Shown: positions 52,716 through 61,324 of the stretch, piece after piece | Position numbering within the stretch: the stretch's first letter is position 1 | Layout: the number at the start of each line of letters is the position of its first letter | From: Desnuesiella massiliensis | GTDB lineage: Bacteria > Bacillota > Clostridia > Clostridiales > Clostridiaceae | Length of the DNA stretch: 64,000 nucleotides | Direction of reading: 5' to 3' | Assembly: GCF_001403615.1 (NCBI RefSeq) | Contig: NZ_LN879457.1 | Span: 930,001-994,000, forward strand | Program-made: the position numbers and the translations under genes | The notes under the pieces: generated by a model | Database searches by the model: none | What the model was told of the DNA's origin: nothing | The model's input: only the letters and a program-made list of their open reading frames with translations

Positions 52716-53777
52716 TTAATTAGATAATATAAATTCAGTGTTTGTAATTTTAAAATTATCTTTTAATCCGGAGGTTATATATACCTTTTTATCCATTGTA
52801 ACAAATATAGCCTCTATACCTTGTAGCTTTTCAACGAACTTCATGCCTTGCTCTAGTCCTTTTGAAAATACTGTAGTAGATAGTGCATCCCCATCTACGG
52901 ATTTGTCACTTACTATAGTGATACCAGCAATTTCATTATCATAAGGATAGCCTGTAAATGGACTTAATATATGATGGTATCTCTTTCCATCCTTTTCAAT
53001 GTACCTTTCATATATTCCAGAAGTAACAACGGATTTATCCTTAACGTTTATGGAACCTACTAATCCACCTCTAGTTTCAAAAGGGTTTTGAATTCCAATT
53101 CTCCAAGGGTTACCATTGGGGTTTTGTCCCATGGCAAAAATATTTCCACCTAGATCTATAATAGCATCTTTAACACCATTGTCTTTTAATACCTTTGATA
53201 TCTCATCAGCAGTATAGCCTTTTGCAATACCACCTAAATCTATGATCATGTCCTTTTGCTTTAAAAATATTGATTTATCTTGCTCATTAATTTGTAAGTT
53301 ATTGTATCCAACTAAAGGTATTGCTTTTACTATTTCCTCTTTTGTTGGAACTTTAGCTTCAGGTAATCCTATACTCCATAGTTTAACTAAAGGTCCAATA
53401 GTGATATCAAAGGAGCCTTCAGAGAGCTTTGAATATTCAAGGCCCTTTTTTACTATAGTAAAGGTATCATTTTTAACTTTTACAGGTTCTTTACCAGAGA
53501 GCTCATTTACCTTGTCAAGTTCAGTACCGCTTTTATTAATACTTACTTCATCTTCTATTTCTTTAACTCTATCAAAGGCCTTTTGAATTATAGCCTCATC
53601 CTTGTGATCATATAAACTAACTGAAACTACCGTACCCATGAAAAAATTAGTTTTAGAGAGAGGATCTTTTGATTCTTTATTGTTTATTTCCTTTGGTTTA
53701 CTACAGCCAGTTAAGAAAAATAAAAGCATCAACAATGCAGTTAGAAATTTAAAAAGCTTTTTATGTGAAGTTTTCAT
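52716..53777 (-). CDS. apbE: FAD:protein FMN transferase ApbE, lipoprotein
   Basis: 353 residues. Lipobox Cys25 (LTGCSK), then the ApbE domain with MGTVVSVSLYDH, EGSFDITIGPLVKLW, DLGGIAKGYTADEISKVL, DLGGNIFAMGQ and DALSTTVFSKG. It transfers FMN from FAD to a Thr of a partner protein, here most likely the two-domain FMN lipoprotein encoded next to it. AGGAGGAAT precedes the ATG. Probably first gene of the ubiD operon; a hairpin separates it from the lipoprotein gene. Confidence 0.95.
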   Translation of the reverse strand: MKTSHKKLFKFLTALLMLLFFLTGCSKPKEINNKESKDPLSKTNFFMGTVVSVSLYDHKDEAIIQKAFDRVKEIEDEVSINKSGTELDKVNELSGKEPVKVKNDTFTIVKKGLEYSKLSEGSFDITIGPLVKLWSIGLPEAKVPTKEEIVKAIPLVGYNNLQINEQDKSIFLKQKDMIIDLGGIAKGYTADEISKVLKDNGVKDAIIDLGGNIFAMGQNPNGNPWRIGIQNPFETRGGLVGSINVKDKSVVTSGIYERYIEKDGKRYHHILSPFTGYPYDNEIAGITIVSDKSVDGDALSTTVFSKGLEQGMKFVEKLQGIEAIFVTMDKKVYITSGLKDNFKITNTEFILSN

Positions 53778-53843
53778 AGAATTCCTCCTAAGTTAAAGTT
53801 ATTTTACTAATATTATACACAAAAACCCCTTCATTAATAAAGA

Positions 53844-53862
53844 CTTTAGGAAAATCCTAAAG
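53844..53862 (-). terminator. Terminator-like hairpin between the FMN lipoprotein and apbE
   Basis: An 8 bp stem CTTTAGGA/TCCTAAAG with a 3-base loop. U-tract on the minus strand is weak. Confidence 0.55.
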
Positions 53863-53891
53863 CCTCTACTTTAATTTTATATATTATTATA

Positions 53892-54773
53892 TTATTTTTT
53901 TACATCTGGTTGTGGAAGAACTAATGTAGTAGCATCTCCCTTAGCTGCTTTGTCTGTAAGTAATTTGCTAGCTAATGTCTTGAAGTTGTTTGAAGAACTA
54001 GTAGCTCCAGTTACAACGTCTACATTAGAATTTTGTTTCTCAACTAAAGCTTTAGCAAGTTTTACAGTGTAATCAGCAGGATTTGTAGGAGATGATTTTT
54101 TCATGCTATCATTATAAGCTTTATCTTGAGATTTAAAGCTTCCATCGGCCTTAACATCATCAAATTTAGCTGCTGTAATTTTTCCGCCTTTAACTTCGAT
54201 TTCAACGAAGGATTTCCAACCTCTTGTATCTTCTTTATCAAATTCAGCTTTATATTTTCCATCTTTTAAAGTAAGAACGTCTGGTTGAGGAAGAACTAAT
54301 TTAGCAGTATCTCCTTTAGCAGCTTTTTCTTTTATTAATTTATCAGCCATTTCTTTGAAATATTCCCAAGAATGAGTAGCTCCAGTAACTTTATCAACTT
54401 TAGTTGCATCTTGTTTTTCAACTAATGTATTAGCAAGTTTTACTGTATATTCTGCAGGGTTTGTACCTGACTTTGCCTTCATAGCATCGTTATAAGCTTT
54501 ATCTTGGCTCTTTAAAGAACCATCTGGTTTAACATAATCATATTTAGCTGAAGCTATTTTTCCGTCTTTTACTTCAATTTCTGTGAAGGCTTTCCAACCC
54601 TTTGTATCTTCTTTGTCATACTCTGCTCTATATTTTCCATCTTTTAATGCAGATGTACCAGCAGCAGGTTTAGTATCAGCAGGTTTTGGTTCCTCTTTTT
54701 TACCACAAGCTGTTAGTATTGTTAAAGATAATACAGAAGCAACGATTAAACTTAATATTTTTTTTCTTCTCAT
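53892..54773 (-). CDS. Two-domain FMN-binding lipoprotein, PplA-like
   Basis: About 293 residues. Lipobox Cys23 (LTACGKK), a Pro/Ala spacer, then two FMN-bind domains of about 120 residues each with near-identical KDGKY(R/K)AE(Y/F)DKEDT(K/R)GW openings. Each carries an ApbE target site: TGATHS near 130-135 and TGATSS near 255-260. The Thr of each motif is the expected FMN attachment point. This architecture matches Listeria PplA, the last carrier of flavin-based extracellular electron transfer. ATG at 54773 follows AAGGGGGA. Confidence 0.9.
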   Translation of the reverse strand: MRRKKILSLIVASVLSLTILTACGKKEEPKPADTKPAAGTSALKDGKYRAEYDKEDTKGWKAFTEIEVKDGKIASAKYDYVKPDGSLKSQDKAYNDAMKAKSGTNPAEYTVKLANTLVEKQDATKVDKVTGATHSWEYFKEMADKLIKEKAAKGDTAKLVLPQPDVLTLKDGKYKAEFDKEDTRGWKSFVEIEVKGGKITAAKFDDVKADGSFKSQDKAYNDSMKKSSPTNPADYTVKLAKALVEKQNSNVDVVTGATSSSNNFKTLASKLLTDKAAKGDATTLVLPQPDVKK

Positions 54774-55130
54774 CAAAGAATCCCCCTTAAAAATGTATGT
54801 AGTTTAAATTTGTGTAAAACAAATATTACAATAGAAATTATAGCAGTAATATGAATAAATAAAAACAAATTTGGTTATATATTTTATTAATACAATATTA
54901 AAAATACTTATAGCAAAAGCAATTTTTTTGTTTAGTTTTTAACTTAACAACTATAGAAGAATCAATTAACTAACAATTTTTTAACATAGCTAGAATATTT
55001 AAAAGAACTGATTAATTATGTAGAAAAATTCCTGAAATATAATATGGACATGCTTCGTATTTATATATACAATAAACTTGAAGCACTGTGTAATTATATT
55101 ATTATTTATTTTTAATGAAGAGGTGATTAA
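54774..55130. promoter_or_regulatory. Divergent intergenic region of the electron-transfer locus
   Basis: 357 bp with no coding signs. AT-rich; loose TTGTT/AACAA-like half sites at 54928-54980 (TTGTTTAGTTTTTAACTTAACAA) recall Rex boxes, and TGCTTC/GAAGCA forms a weak hairpin near 55051-55087. No confident operator. Confidence 0.35.
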
Positions 55131-57026
55131 ATGTCAAATCAGAAAAAAATAGTGGTTTTAGGTGGAGGCTATGGTGGCGTGCATGTAGCCAAAAAGTTAG
55201 CTAAAAAGTTTAAAAAGAATGATGATGTTCAAATTACTTTGATTGATAAAAATCCTTACCACACACTTATGACTGAATTACATGAAGTAGCAGGGGGAAG
55301 GGTTCATCCAGAATCTGTACAACTAGATTTAAGAAGAATATTCCATAGAACAAAAGTGAATGTAGTTACAGAGTTTGTTCATAAGATTGATACAGAAAAT
55401 CAAATAGTATGTTCTGAACAAAATTGCTATCCTTATGACTATTTAGTTATCGGAACTGGTAGTGTACCAACATATTTCGGAGTTCCAGGGGTAAAAGAAA
55501 ATGGCTTCTCTTTATGGTCCTTTGAAGACGCGATAAAAATAAGAGAGCATATGACAAGTATTTTTGAAAAGGCAAGCTTAGAAAGAGATGCAGCAAAAAG
55601 AAAGGAAATGCTTACTTTTGTTGTAGCTGGTTCAGGATTTACAGGCATTGAAATGATAGGAGAGCTTTTAGAGTGGAAGAAGAGACTATCAAAAGAACAT
55701 AATGTGGATCCATCAGAAATAAGTTTAATGGTAGTAGAAGCTATGCCAACTATTTTAAATATGCTAGATAGAAATCAGGCTGCAAAGGCTGAAAACTATA
55801 TGAATAAGCATAAAGTAGAAATAAAGAAAAATGCTCCAATAGTTGAAGTAACATCAAATAAGATTGTGTTAAAAACTGGAGAAGAAATCCCAACACAAAC
55901 ACTTATCTGGACATGCGGAATTCAAGGTAATTCTGACTCCTGTGCTTATGGTCTGTGCCTAGGTAGAGCAGGAAGAATAGTAACTAATGAATTTATGCAG
56001 TCTACAGATAAGCAAAATGTATATATAGTTGGAGATATAGCATACTATGAAGAGGAAAAAGGAAAAGGAACACCTCAAATAGTTGAAGCAGCAATTCAAA
56101 CAGGAGATACTGTTGCTAGTAATATAGTGGCAGATATGGAAAAAAGAGAAAAGACTAAATTCAAATCAAATTACCATGGCTTTATGGTATCTGTAGGTGG
56201 AAGATATTGCGTGGCTAATCTATCAGGAATGAAGCTGTCTGGATTCTTCGCTATGGTAATGAAGCACTTAGTTAATTTACACTATTTATGGGGTGTAGGC
56301 GGAATATATTTAATTTGGAGATATTTAACTCATGAGTTCTTTAATATGGAAGATAGACGTTCTATCATGGGAGGACATTTATCTTCAAAGGCTAATAGAT
56401 TGTGGTTAGTGCCTTTAAGGCTATATATAGGAATTCTTTGGTTCTTAGAAGCTGTGAAGAAGCTAGCAGGAGATAAAACCTGGGAAAGTTTAAAAGGCTT
56501 TGATAAGATAACTAAGTTTACCATTGGTGAAGATAGTTGGATAAAAGCAGGTAATGTAAAAATGCCATTTGAATGGTTAAAAGTTAATGGTGCATCCGGA
56601 GCATCTCAAGCAGCTGATGCTACTACAAGTGCCTCACAAGCAGCTGAAGGAGCAGCATCTTCTTGGCCAACACCAATCATTAAAGAAATGCCAGGTTTCT
56701 TTCAGTCTATAATGAAGGTAATGATACCAAATGCAGAAGTGGCAGTATGGTTCCAAAGAATCGTTGTGTTAACAGAATTAGCTATAGGATTATGTTTATT
56801 AGCAGGTTTATTTACTTGGTTAGCTAGTGCGGCCTCTGCATTTATGGTAGTTAACTTTGTTCTTTCAGCTATGGCTGGTTGGGAAATACTATGGTATTTC
56901 TTTGGAGCAATAGCTTTAATGGGTGGAGCAGGTAGAACCTTTGGACTAGATTACTATGTAATGCCTTGGATAACTGAAAAGGTAAGTAATTGGTGGCTAG
57001 GTAAACAAAAGCCTATATATAAATAG
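55131..57026 (+). CDS. ndh2: NDH-2-type NADH:quinone oxidoreductase with DoxX-like membrane tail
   Basis: 631 residues. Residues 1 to about 400 are type II NADH dehydrogenase: FAD motif GGGYGGVHVAKKL near 11-23, second dinucleotide motif VAGSGFTGIEMIGELLEW, and NVYIVGDIAYYEE. The remaining 230 residues form four or more membrane segments with DoxX-type features (LWLVPLRLYIGILWFLEAVKK; AGRTFGLDYYVMPWI). Listeria Ndh2 of the electron-transfer locus also has a membrane extension. It moves electrons from NADH to a membrane quinone. GAAGAGGTG precedes the ATG. First gene of the plus-strand operon. Confidence 0.92.
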   Translation: MSNQKKIVVLGGGYGGVHVAKKLAKKFKKNDDVQITLIDKNPYHTLMTELHEVAGGRVHPESVQLDLRRIFHRTKVNVVTEFVHKIDTENQIVCSEQNCYPYDYLVIGTGSVPTYFGVPGVKENGFSLWSFEDAIKIREHMTSIFEKASLERDAAKRKEMLTFVVAGSGFTGIEMIGELLEWKKRLSKEHNVDPSEISLMVVEAMPTILNMLDRNQAAKAENYMNKHKVEIKKNAPIVEVTSNKIVLKTGEEIPTQTLIWTCGIQGNSDSCAYGLCLGRAGRIVTNEFMQSTDKQNVYIVGDIAYYEEEKGKGTPQIVEAAIQTGDTVASNIVADMEKREKTKFKSNYHGFMVSVGGRYCVANLSGMKLSGFFAMVMKHLVNLHYLWGVGGIYLIWRYLTHEFFNMEDRRSIMGGHLSSKANRLWLVPLRLYIGILWFLEAVKKLAGDKTWESLKGFDKITKFTIGEDSWIKAGNVKMPFEWLKVNGASGASQAADATTSASQAAEGAASSWPTPIIKEMPGFFQSIMKVMIPNAEVAVWFQRIVVLTELAIGLCLLAGLFTWLASAASAFMVVNFVLSAMAGWEILWYFFGAIALMGGAGRTFGLDYYVMPWITEKVSNWWLGKQKPIYK

Positions 57027-57054
57027 AGATTCTTGAAATGGGGCAGATAAATTC

Positions 57055-57441
57055 ATGATTAAGAAATGGGATATAATAATAGTAGTTGCTTTACTAGTAC
57101 TATCCTTTATACCAGAAGTTGTATTTGGAATAGTTTCAAAAAAAAATTATGATGCCGTTTATGCTGAAGTTAGCGTAAATGGTAAGCTTCATAAAAAAAT
57201 AAGAATAGATAATCATAAAGGTACAGACAATTATACTGTTAAAAATGAATATGGTATAAATGTGATACAAGTAAAAGATAATAAAGTTGCTATAATTGAA
57301 GCGGACTGCCCTGATAAAGTATGTGAGAAGCCAGGTTTTATTCAAAAACCTGGCGAAACTCTTGTATGTTTGCCTCACAGGTTAGTGGTAGAAATAAAGG
57401 GTAACTCTATTGATCAGGATGAAACCATAATTTCCTATTGA
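57055..57441 (+). CDS. eetA: EetA-like NusG domain II protein
   Basis: 128 residues. One N-terminal membrane anchor (WDIIIVVALLVLSFIPEVVF) and a NusG_II type beta domain facing out, with ADCPDKVCEKPGFIQKPGETLVCLPHRL containing three Cys and the CLPH stretch. In Listeria, EetA pairs with EetB to support flavin delivery to the outside. It begins 28 bp after the NDH-2 stop. The symbol rests on synteny plus domain; the molecular role is not settled. Confidence 0.85.
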   Translation: MIKKWDIIIVVALLVLSFIPEVVFGIVSKKNYDAVYAEVSVNGKLHKKIRIDNHKGTDNYTVKNEYGINVIQVKDNKVAIIEADCPDKVCEKPGFIQKPGETLVCLPHRLVVEIKGNSIDQDETIISY

Positions 57442-57451
57442 GGTGATAATA

Positions 57452-57973
57452 TTGAAAAAAACTAGTAAAATGATTTTTATGGCATTACTCGTAGCCCAAG
57501 CACTAGTTTTGCATATTATAGAAGGAATGATTCCTGTACCTTTTATAACTCCAGGAGCAAAATTAGGATTAGCAAACATAATAACAGTTATATGCCTATA
57601 TACTTTAAACTATAAAGAAACAATTTTAGTAATGATATTAAGAATTTTAATGTCTTCCATGTTTGGAGGAAGCGTATCTGCATTATTATATAGTATTGGA
57701 GGAAGCTTCTTTAGTTTTATAGCCATGGTGCTTATAAAAAAACTTGGAGGAGATAAGGTCAGCATAATAGGTGTAAGCTCCGGTGGAGCAGTTTTTCATA
57801 ATGTAGGACAGCTTTTAGTAGCAGCGGCTATAGTGAAAAATATAGGTGTAACCTTATATTTGCCTATTCTAACTATAGCAGGCATAGGTACTGGGATCTT
57901 TGTAGGACTAACATCAAATTATGTTACTAATCATATGAGTAAGATTCCTTTTCTGAATAAAATTAGACAATAG
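57452..57973 (+). CDS. eetB: EetB-like Gx transporter family membrane protein
   Basis: About 173 residues with five or six membrane segments. VPFITPGAKLGLANIITVICLY, MSSMFGGSVSALLYSIGGSFFSF and SSGGAVFHNVGQLLVAA are typical of the Gx/HepS_I family, which resembles ECF S-components. The TTG at 57452 is preferred because GAGGTGA ends six bases before it; a GTG at 57443 lies inside that site. Likely transports a flavin or precursor; named EetB by order in the operon. Confidence 0.82.
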   Translation: MKKTSKMIFMALLVAQALVLHIIEGMIPVPFITPGAKLGLANIITVICLYTLNYKETILVMILRILMSSMFGGSVSALLYSIGGSFFSFIAMVLIKKLGGDKVSIIGVSSGGAVFHNVGQLLVAAAIVKNIGVTLYLPILTIAGIGTGIFVGLTSNYVTNHMSKIPFLNKIRQ

Positions 57974-57984
57974 AGGTTGATTGA

Positions 57985-58950
57985 ATGGATAAATTTTGGA
58001 ATGAATATCCTGTAATAAAAAATGATTTAAATTCTATAGTGGATATAATGAAAAAAAATACTAAATGTAAAGACAAAGTGATGCAGAAATCTATTCATGA
58101 ATTAATAGATTCTGGTGGTAAATTATTGAGGCCGGCCTTTGTTCTAATGTCTTCAAGATTTGGGAATTATAATGAAGAAAAGTCTCATGCTTTGGCAGCT
58201 GTAGTAGAGATGATTCATATGGCTACCTTAGTACATGATGATATTATAGATGACTCTAAGTTAAGAAGAGGTCAAGAGACTATACAATCTAAATATGGTA
58301 AGGATTATGCTGTTTATATAGGCGATTTTCTTTTTTGTGTTTGTTTTAAAATACTAGCTAGTAATTCTTCTTTAACCAGCATAAAAATTGATAGCAAGTC
58401 CATGTCTAGAATTTGTTTAGGAGAGGTAGAACAACTTAACTCAAGATTTGTTCAAAATATATCTTTAAAAAGGTATTTAAACAGAATATCTGCTAAAACC
58501 GCAGAATTATTTTCTTTAAGTCTTTACAGTGGAGCAGCAGAAAGTGAATGTAGCGAAAAGTTATGTAGAATATTTTGGAACATAGGTCACAACATAGGAA
58601 TGGCTTTTCAAATAATTGATGATATATTAGATTATACAGGAGATGACTTTAGCATAGGAAAATCAGCCACCAATGATATAAAACAGGGGATATACACTTT
58701 ACCTGTAATATATGCCTTAGAAGAAAATAGAAACATACTATCCCCCATACTCTCCAAAAATGAATATAAGGATGAAGACGTACATAATATTATAAAGTTA
58801 GTAAATCAGTATGGAGGAGTTGAGAAATCTAAAAGATTAGCTCAGAGATATACTGATAAGGCTTTTGGTCTAATAGATAAGTTGCCAGAAAATGATTACA
58901 AGGATATACTTAAGCAGATAACTCAAAAGCTTTTACATAGGAATTATTAA
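57985..58950 (+). CDS. Polyprenyl diphosphate synthase (DmkB-like)
   Basis: 321 residues. Both Asp-rich motifs are present: first HDDIIDDSKLRRG, second IIDDILDYTGDD, with GGKLLRPAFVLMSSR as the IPP-binding start. It extends an allylic diphosphate to a long chain (about C35) to give the quinone tail. GAGGTTG precedes the ATG. In Listeria the corresponding gene (dmkB) lies in the same locus. Closed by a strong terminator. Confidence 0.92.
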   Translation: MDKFWNEYPVIKNDLNSIVDIMKKNTKCKDKVMQKSIHELIDSGGKLLRPAFVLMSSRFGNYNEEKSHALAAVVEMIHMATLVHDDIIDDSKLRRGQETIQSKYGKDYAVYIGDFLFCVCFKILASNSSLTSIKIDSKSMSRICLGEVEQLNSRFVQNISLKRYLNRISAKTAELFSLSLYSGAAESECSEKLCRIFWNIGHNIGMAFQIIDDILDYTGDDFSIGKSATNDIKQGIYTLPVIYALEENRNILSPILSKNEYKDEDVHNIIKLVNQYGGVEKSKRLAQRYTDKAFGLIDKLPENDYKDILKQITQKLLHRNY

Positions 58951-58954
58951 TACT

Positions 58955-59006
58955 TTACTCAATAAAAGAGAGGAAGACTCCTCTCTTTTATTGAGTAATT
59001 CTTTTT
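58955..59006. terminator. Bidirectional terminator
   Basis: A perfect 20 bp stem (TTACTCAATAAAAGAGAGGA and complement) with loop AGAC and TTCTTTTT after it. It overlaps the end of the convergent LysR gene. Confidence 0.92.
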
Positions 59007-59878
59007 ATTTGCTTTTTAAAGTACTCTATGAAATCTCTGAAATTTTTTGAAGTGTCTGGGGTATATACCATGTATATATTATATTTAAAATCTAATCCTT
59101 GCAGATTTACTTCTTTTAATGAATTTTTTTCAAGTTCATTTTTTACGGCTAAATAAGGCAGGATAGAAACACCATAGCCTCTTTCCACAGAAGCCTTGGC
59201 AGTTTCTATGGAATCTACACTAAATATGATATCTAAATCATTCAGATTCTTTCCTACTTTAGACAAAGCTGTATAAAGCGAATGCTTTATGTTAAGCTTA
59301 TCATTTAAAATTATCATGGGATAGTTAGCTAGTTCTTCAAGGCACAGACTTGAGCCTATTTTAAACTCAGGAGAAGCTACTAAAATTAATTTGTCGCTAG
59401 TTACTTTTGAAGAAATAAGAGACTCATTGCTTGAAGCATCATAACATATTCCAATATCACTTATACCGTTCATTATATTTAATTGAATGTTTTCATTATC
59501 ATTTGAAGTTAGCTTTATATCATAATTTTCAAATCTTTTTTTTAAGTTAAACATAACTAAGGGCATTAGATAAGAGGAAGCTGTCCAATAGGCATCAATC
59601 CTAATATTATGATTATAAAGTCTTAGACTTGAAACATCTTCTAGCATTCTTTCATAAGAATTTATTATGGTCTCACAATGACGAAGTACTATTTTACCTT
59701 CAGTAGTTAACTCAACACCCTTATTGCTTCTCTCCAAAAGTTTAACACCTATTCTATCCTCTAACTTTTGAATCTGTTGACTTAGAGCGGACTGAGAAAT
59801 ATGTGAATTAGCTGCAGCTTTAGAGATGCTCTTTAAAATTGCAACTTCATAAAAATATTTAAAACATTCAATATGCAT
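58988..59878 (-). CDS. LysR family transcriptional regulator
   Basis: About 296 residues. An N-terminal HTH at about 1-60 (AAANSHISQSALSQQIQKLEDRIGVKLLERSNKG) and a PBP-like sensor domain. ATG at 59878 follows TGGAGGA; a GTG four codons upstream overlaps that site. It diverges from larC, so control of the larC-larB operon is plausible. Inducer unknown. Confidence 0.9.
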   Translation of the reverse strand: MHIECFKYFYEVAILKSISKAAANSHISQSALSQQIQKLEDRIGVKLLERSNKGVELTTEGKIVLRHCETIINSYERMLEDVSSLRLYNHNIRIDAYWTASSYLMPLVMFNLKKRFENYDIKLTSNDNENIQLNIMNGISDIGICYDASSNESLISSKVTSDKLILVASPEFKIGSSLCLEELANYPMIILNDKLNIKHSLYTALSKVGKNLNDLDIIFSVDSIETAKASVERGYGVSILPYLAVKNELEKNSLKEVNLQGLDFKYNIYMVYTPDTSKNFRDFIEYFKKQIKRITQ

Positions 59879-59939
59879 AGATTCCTCCACAAATATATGT
59901 AAAACAAATAATTTTTAGATCATAAATTTTCTTAATTCT

Positions 59940-59969
59940 AAAGCTTATGCTAAGAGCAGCATAAGCTTT
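59940..59969. promoter_or_regulatory. Hairpin in the LysR/larC divergent region
   Basis: A perfect 12 bp stem AAAGCTTATGCT/AGCATAAGCTTT with loop AAGAGC. It could be a LysR-type operator or a terminator-like element. Confidence 0.4.
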
Positions 59970-60102
59970 TCATTATAAATATAAATTTTATGTTAATAAT
60001 TATACTTTAATTAATGTTATAATGCAAATATACAAAATTTATTTTATTATATTATTAGAGTTATCATTTCATTAATAAAATAATAAGGCAAGGAGAGTAA
60101 AT

Positions 60103-61305
60103 ATGAGAATTCTTTATTATGACTGTTTTTCTGGTATTAGCGGGGATATGAATATAGGAGCTTTATTGGATTTAGGGGTAGACCAAAAATATTTTGTAGA
60201 AGAGTTAAATAAACTAGGTCTAGAGGATGAATTTGATATTACTGTAGAAAAGAATAATAAAAAAGGTATAAGCGGCACTAAATTTAATGTAATACTAAAA
60301 CAGCAGCGCCACCATCAGCATGAAGAAGATCATCATCACCATAGAAATCTTAGAGATATTGAGGATATAATAAATAAATCCTCTTTAAAAGATTCAGTAA
60401 AAAAATTAAGTTTAGAAATATTTTATCAGGTAGCTAAGGCTGAGGCAAAAGTTCATGGAGAGGATATTTATAAAATACATTTTCATGAAGTTGGCGCCAT
60501 AGACTCAATAGTTGACATTGTGGGAGCAGCCATAGGTTTTGATTATCTAAAAATTGATAAAGTAATATGCTCTCCAGTAGAGGTGGGATATGGCTTTGTA
60601 AAATGTGCTCATGGAATATTGCCAGTGCCAGCACCTGCTACAGCAGAAATTTTAAAGGACATACCTATATTAGCTAAAAATGTTCCTTTTGAAGCTACTA
60701 CTCCTACGGGAGCTGCTATTATAAAGACTTTATGCTCTAATTTTACTTATGGGAAAAATTTTAAAGTTAATAAAGTTGGTTATGGTTTAGGAACCAAAGA
60801 AGGTGAAAAGGTTCCTAATGTACTTAGAGTGTTTTTAGGGGAAGCCTGTGTGGAGCATAATGAGGAGGAGTATGTTATTGAGTGTAATATTGATGATATG
60901 TCCGGGGAAATATATGAAATCCTAATGGACAAACTATTAGCCAATGGAGCTTTAGATGTTTATTTTACTCCTATTATCATGAAAAAAAGCAGACCGGCTA
61001 CTAAAGTTACTTTAATTTGTAACGAAGCAAACTGCAATGAACTAGAAGAAGTGTTATTCAAAAATACCACTACCTTAGGTATTAGAAAAATTAAAATTGA
61101 AAGAAAAAAGTTAGAAAGACATAGTAAGGTGTTAAATACAGAGTATGGTGAGATAAGGATTAAAGTAGGCACTTATAATGGAGAGGAAATAAAGATAAAG
61201 CCTGAGTATGAAGATTGTAAAAATATTTGTGAAACTTATGGAATAACTTATATGAATTTATATGAAAAAATTATTCTTCAATATAGTAAAGAGAAGAATA
61301 GTTAG
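60103..61305 (+). CDS. larC: Nickel-pincer cofactor biosynthesis protein LarC
   Basis: 400 residues, one uninterrupted frame. Start MRILYYDCFSGISGDM, a His-rich stretch (H70, H71, H73, H77-80) that would hold nickel, FHEVGAIDSIVDIVGA and ECNIDDMSGE as conserved stretches. It inserts nickel into the pincer nucleotide used by lactate racemase and other enzymes, with CTP. In Lactobacillus the gene is split by a programmed frameshift; here it is not. AGGAGAG precedes the ATG. larB follows; larE and larA are not in the window. Confidence 0.93.
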   Translation: MRILYYDCFSGISGDMNIGALLDLGVDQKYFVEELNKLGLEDEFDITVEKNNKKGISGTKFNVILKQQRHHQHEEDHHHHRNLRDIEDIINKSSLKDSVKKLSLEIFYQVAKAEAKVHGEDIYKIHFHEVGAIDSIVDIVGAAIGFDYLKIDKVICSPVEVGYGFVKCAHGILPVPAPATAEILKDIPILAKNVPFEATTPTGAAIIKTLCSNFTYGKNFKVNKVGYGLGTKEGEKVPNVLRVFLGEACVEHNEEEYVIECNIDDMSGEIYEILMDKLLANGALDVYFTPIIMKKSRPATKVTLICNEANCNELEEVLFKNTTTLGIRKIKIERKKLERHSKVLNTEYGEIRIKVGTYNGEEIKIKPEYEDCKNICETYGITYMNLYEKIILQYSKEKNS

Positions 61306-61324
61306 CATAAAAAGGTGGGGTAAA

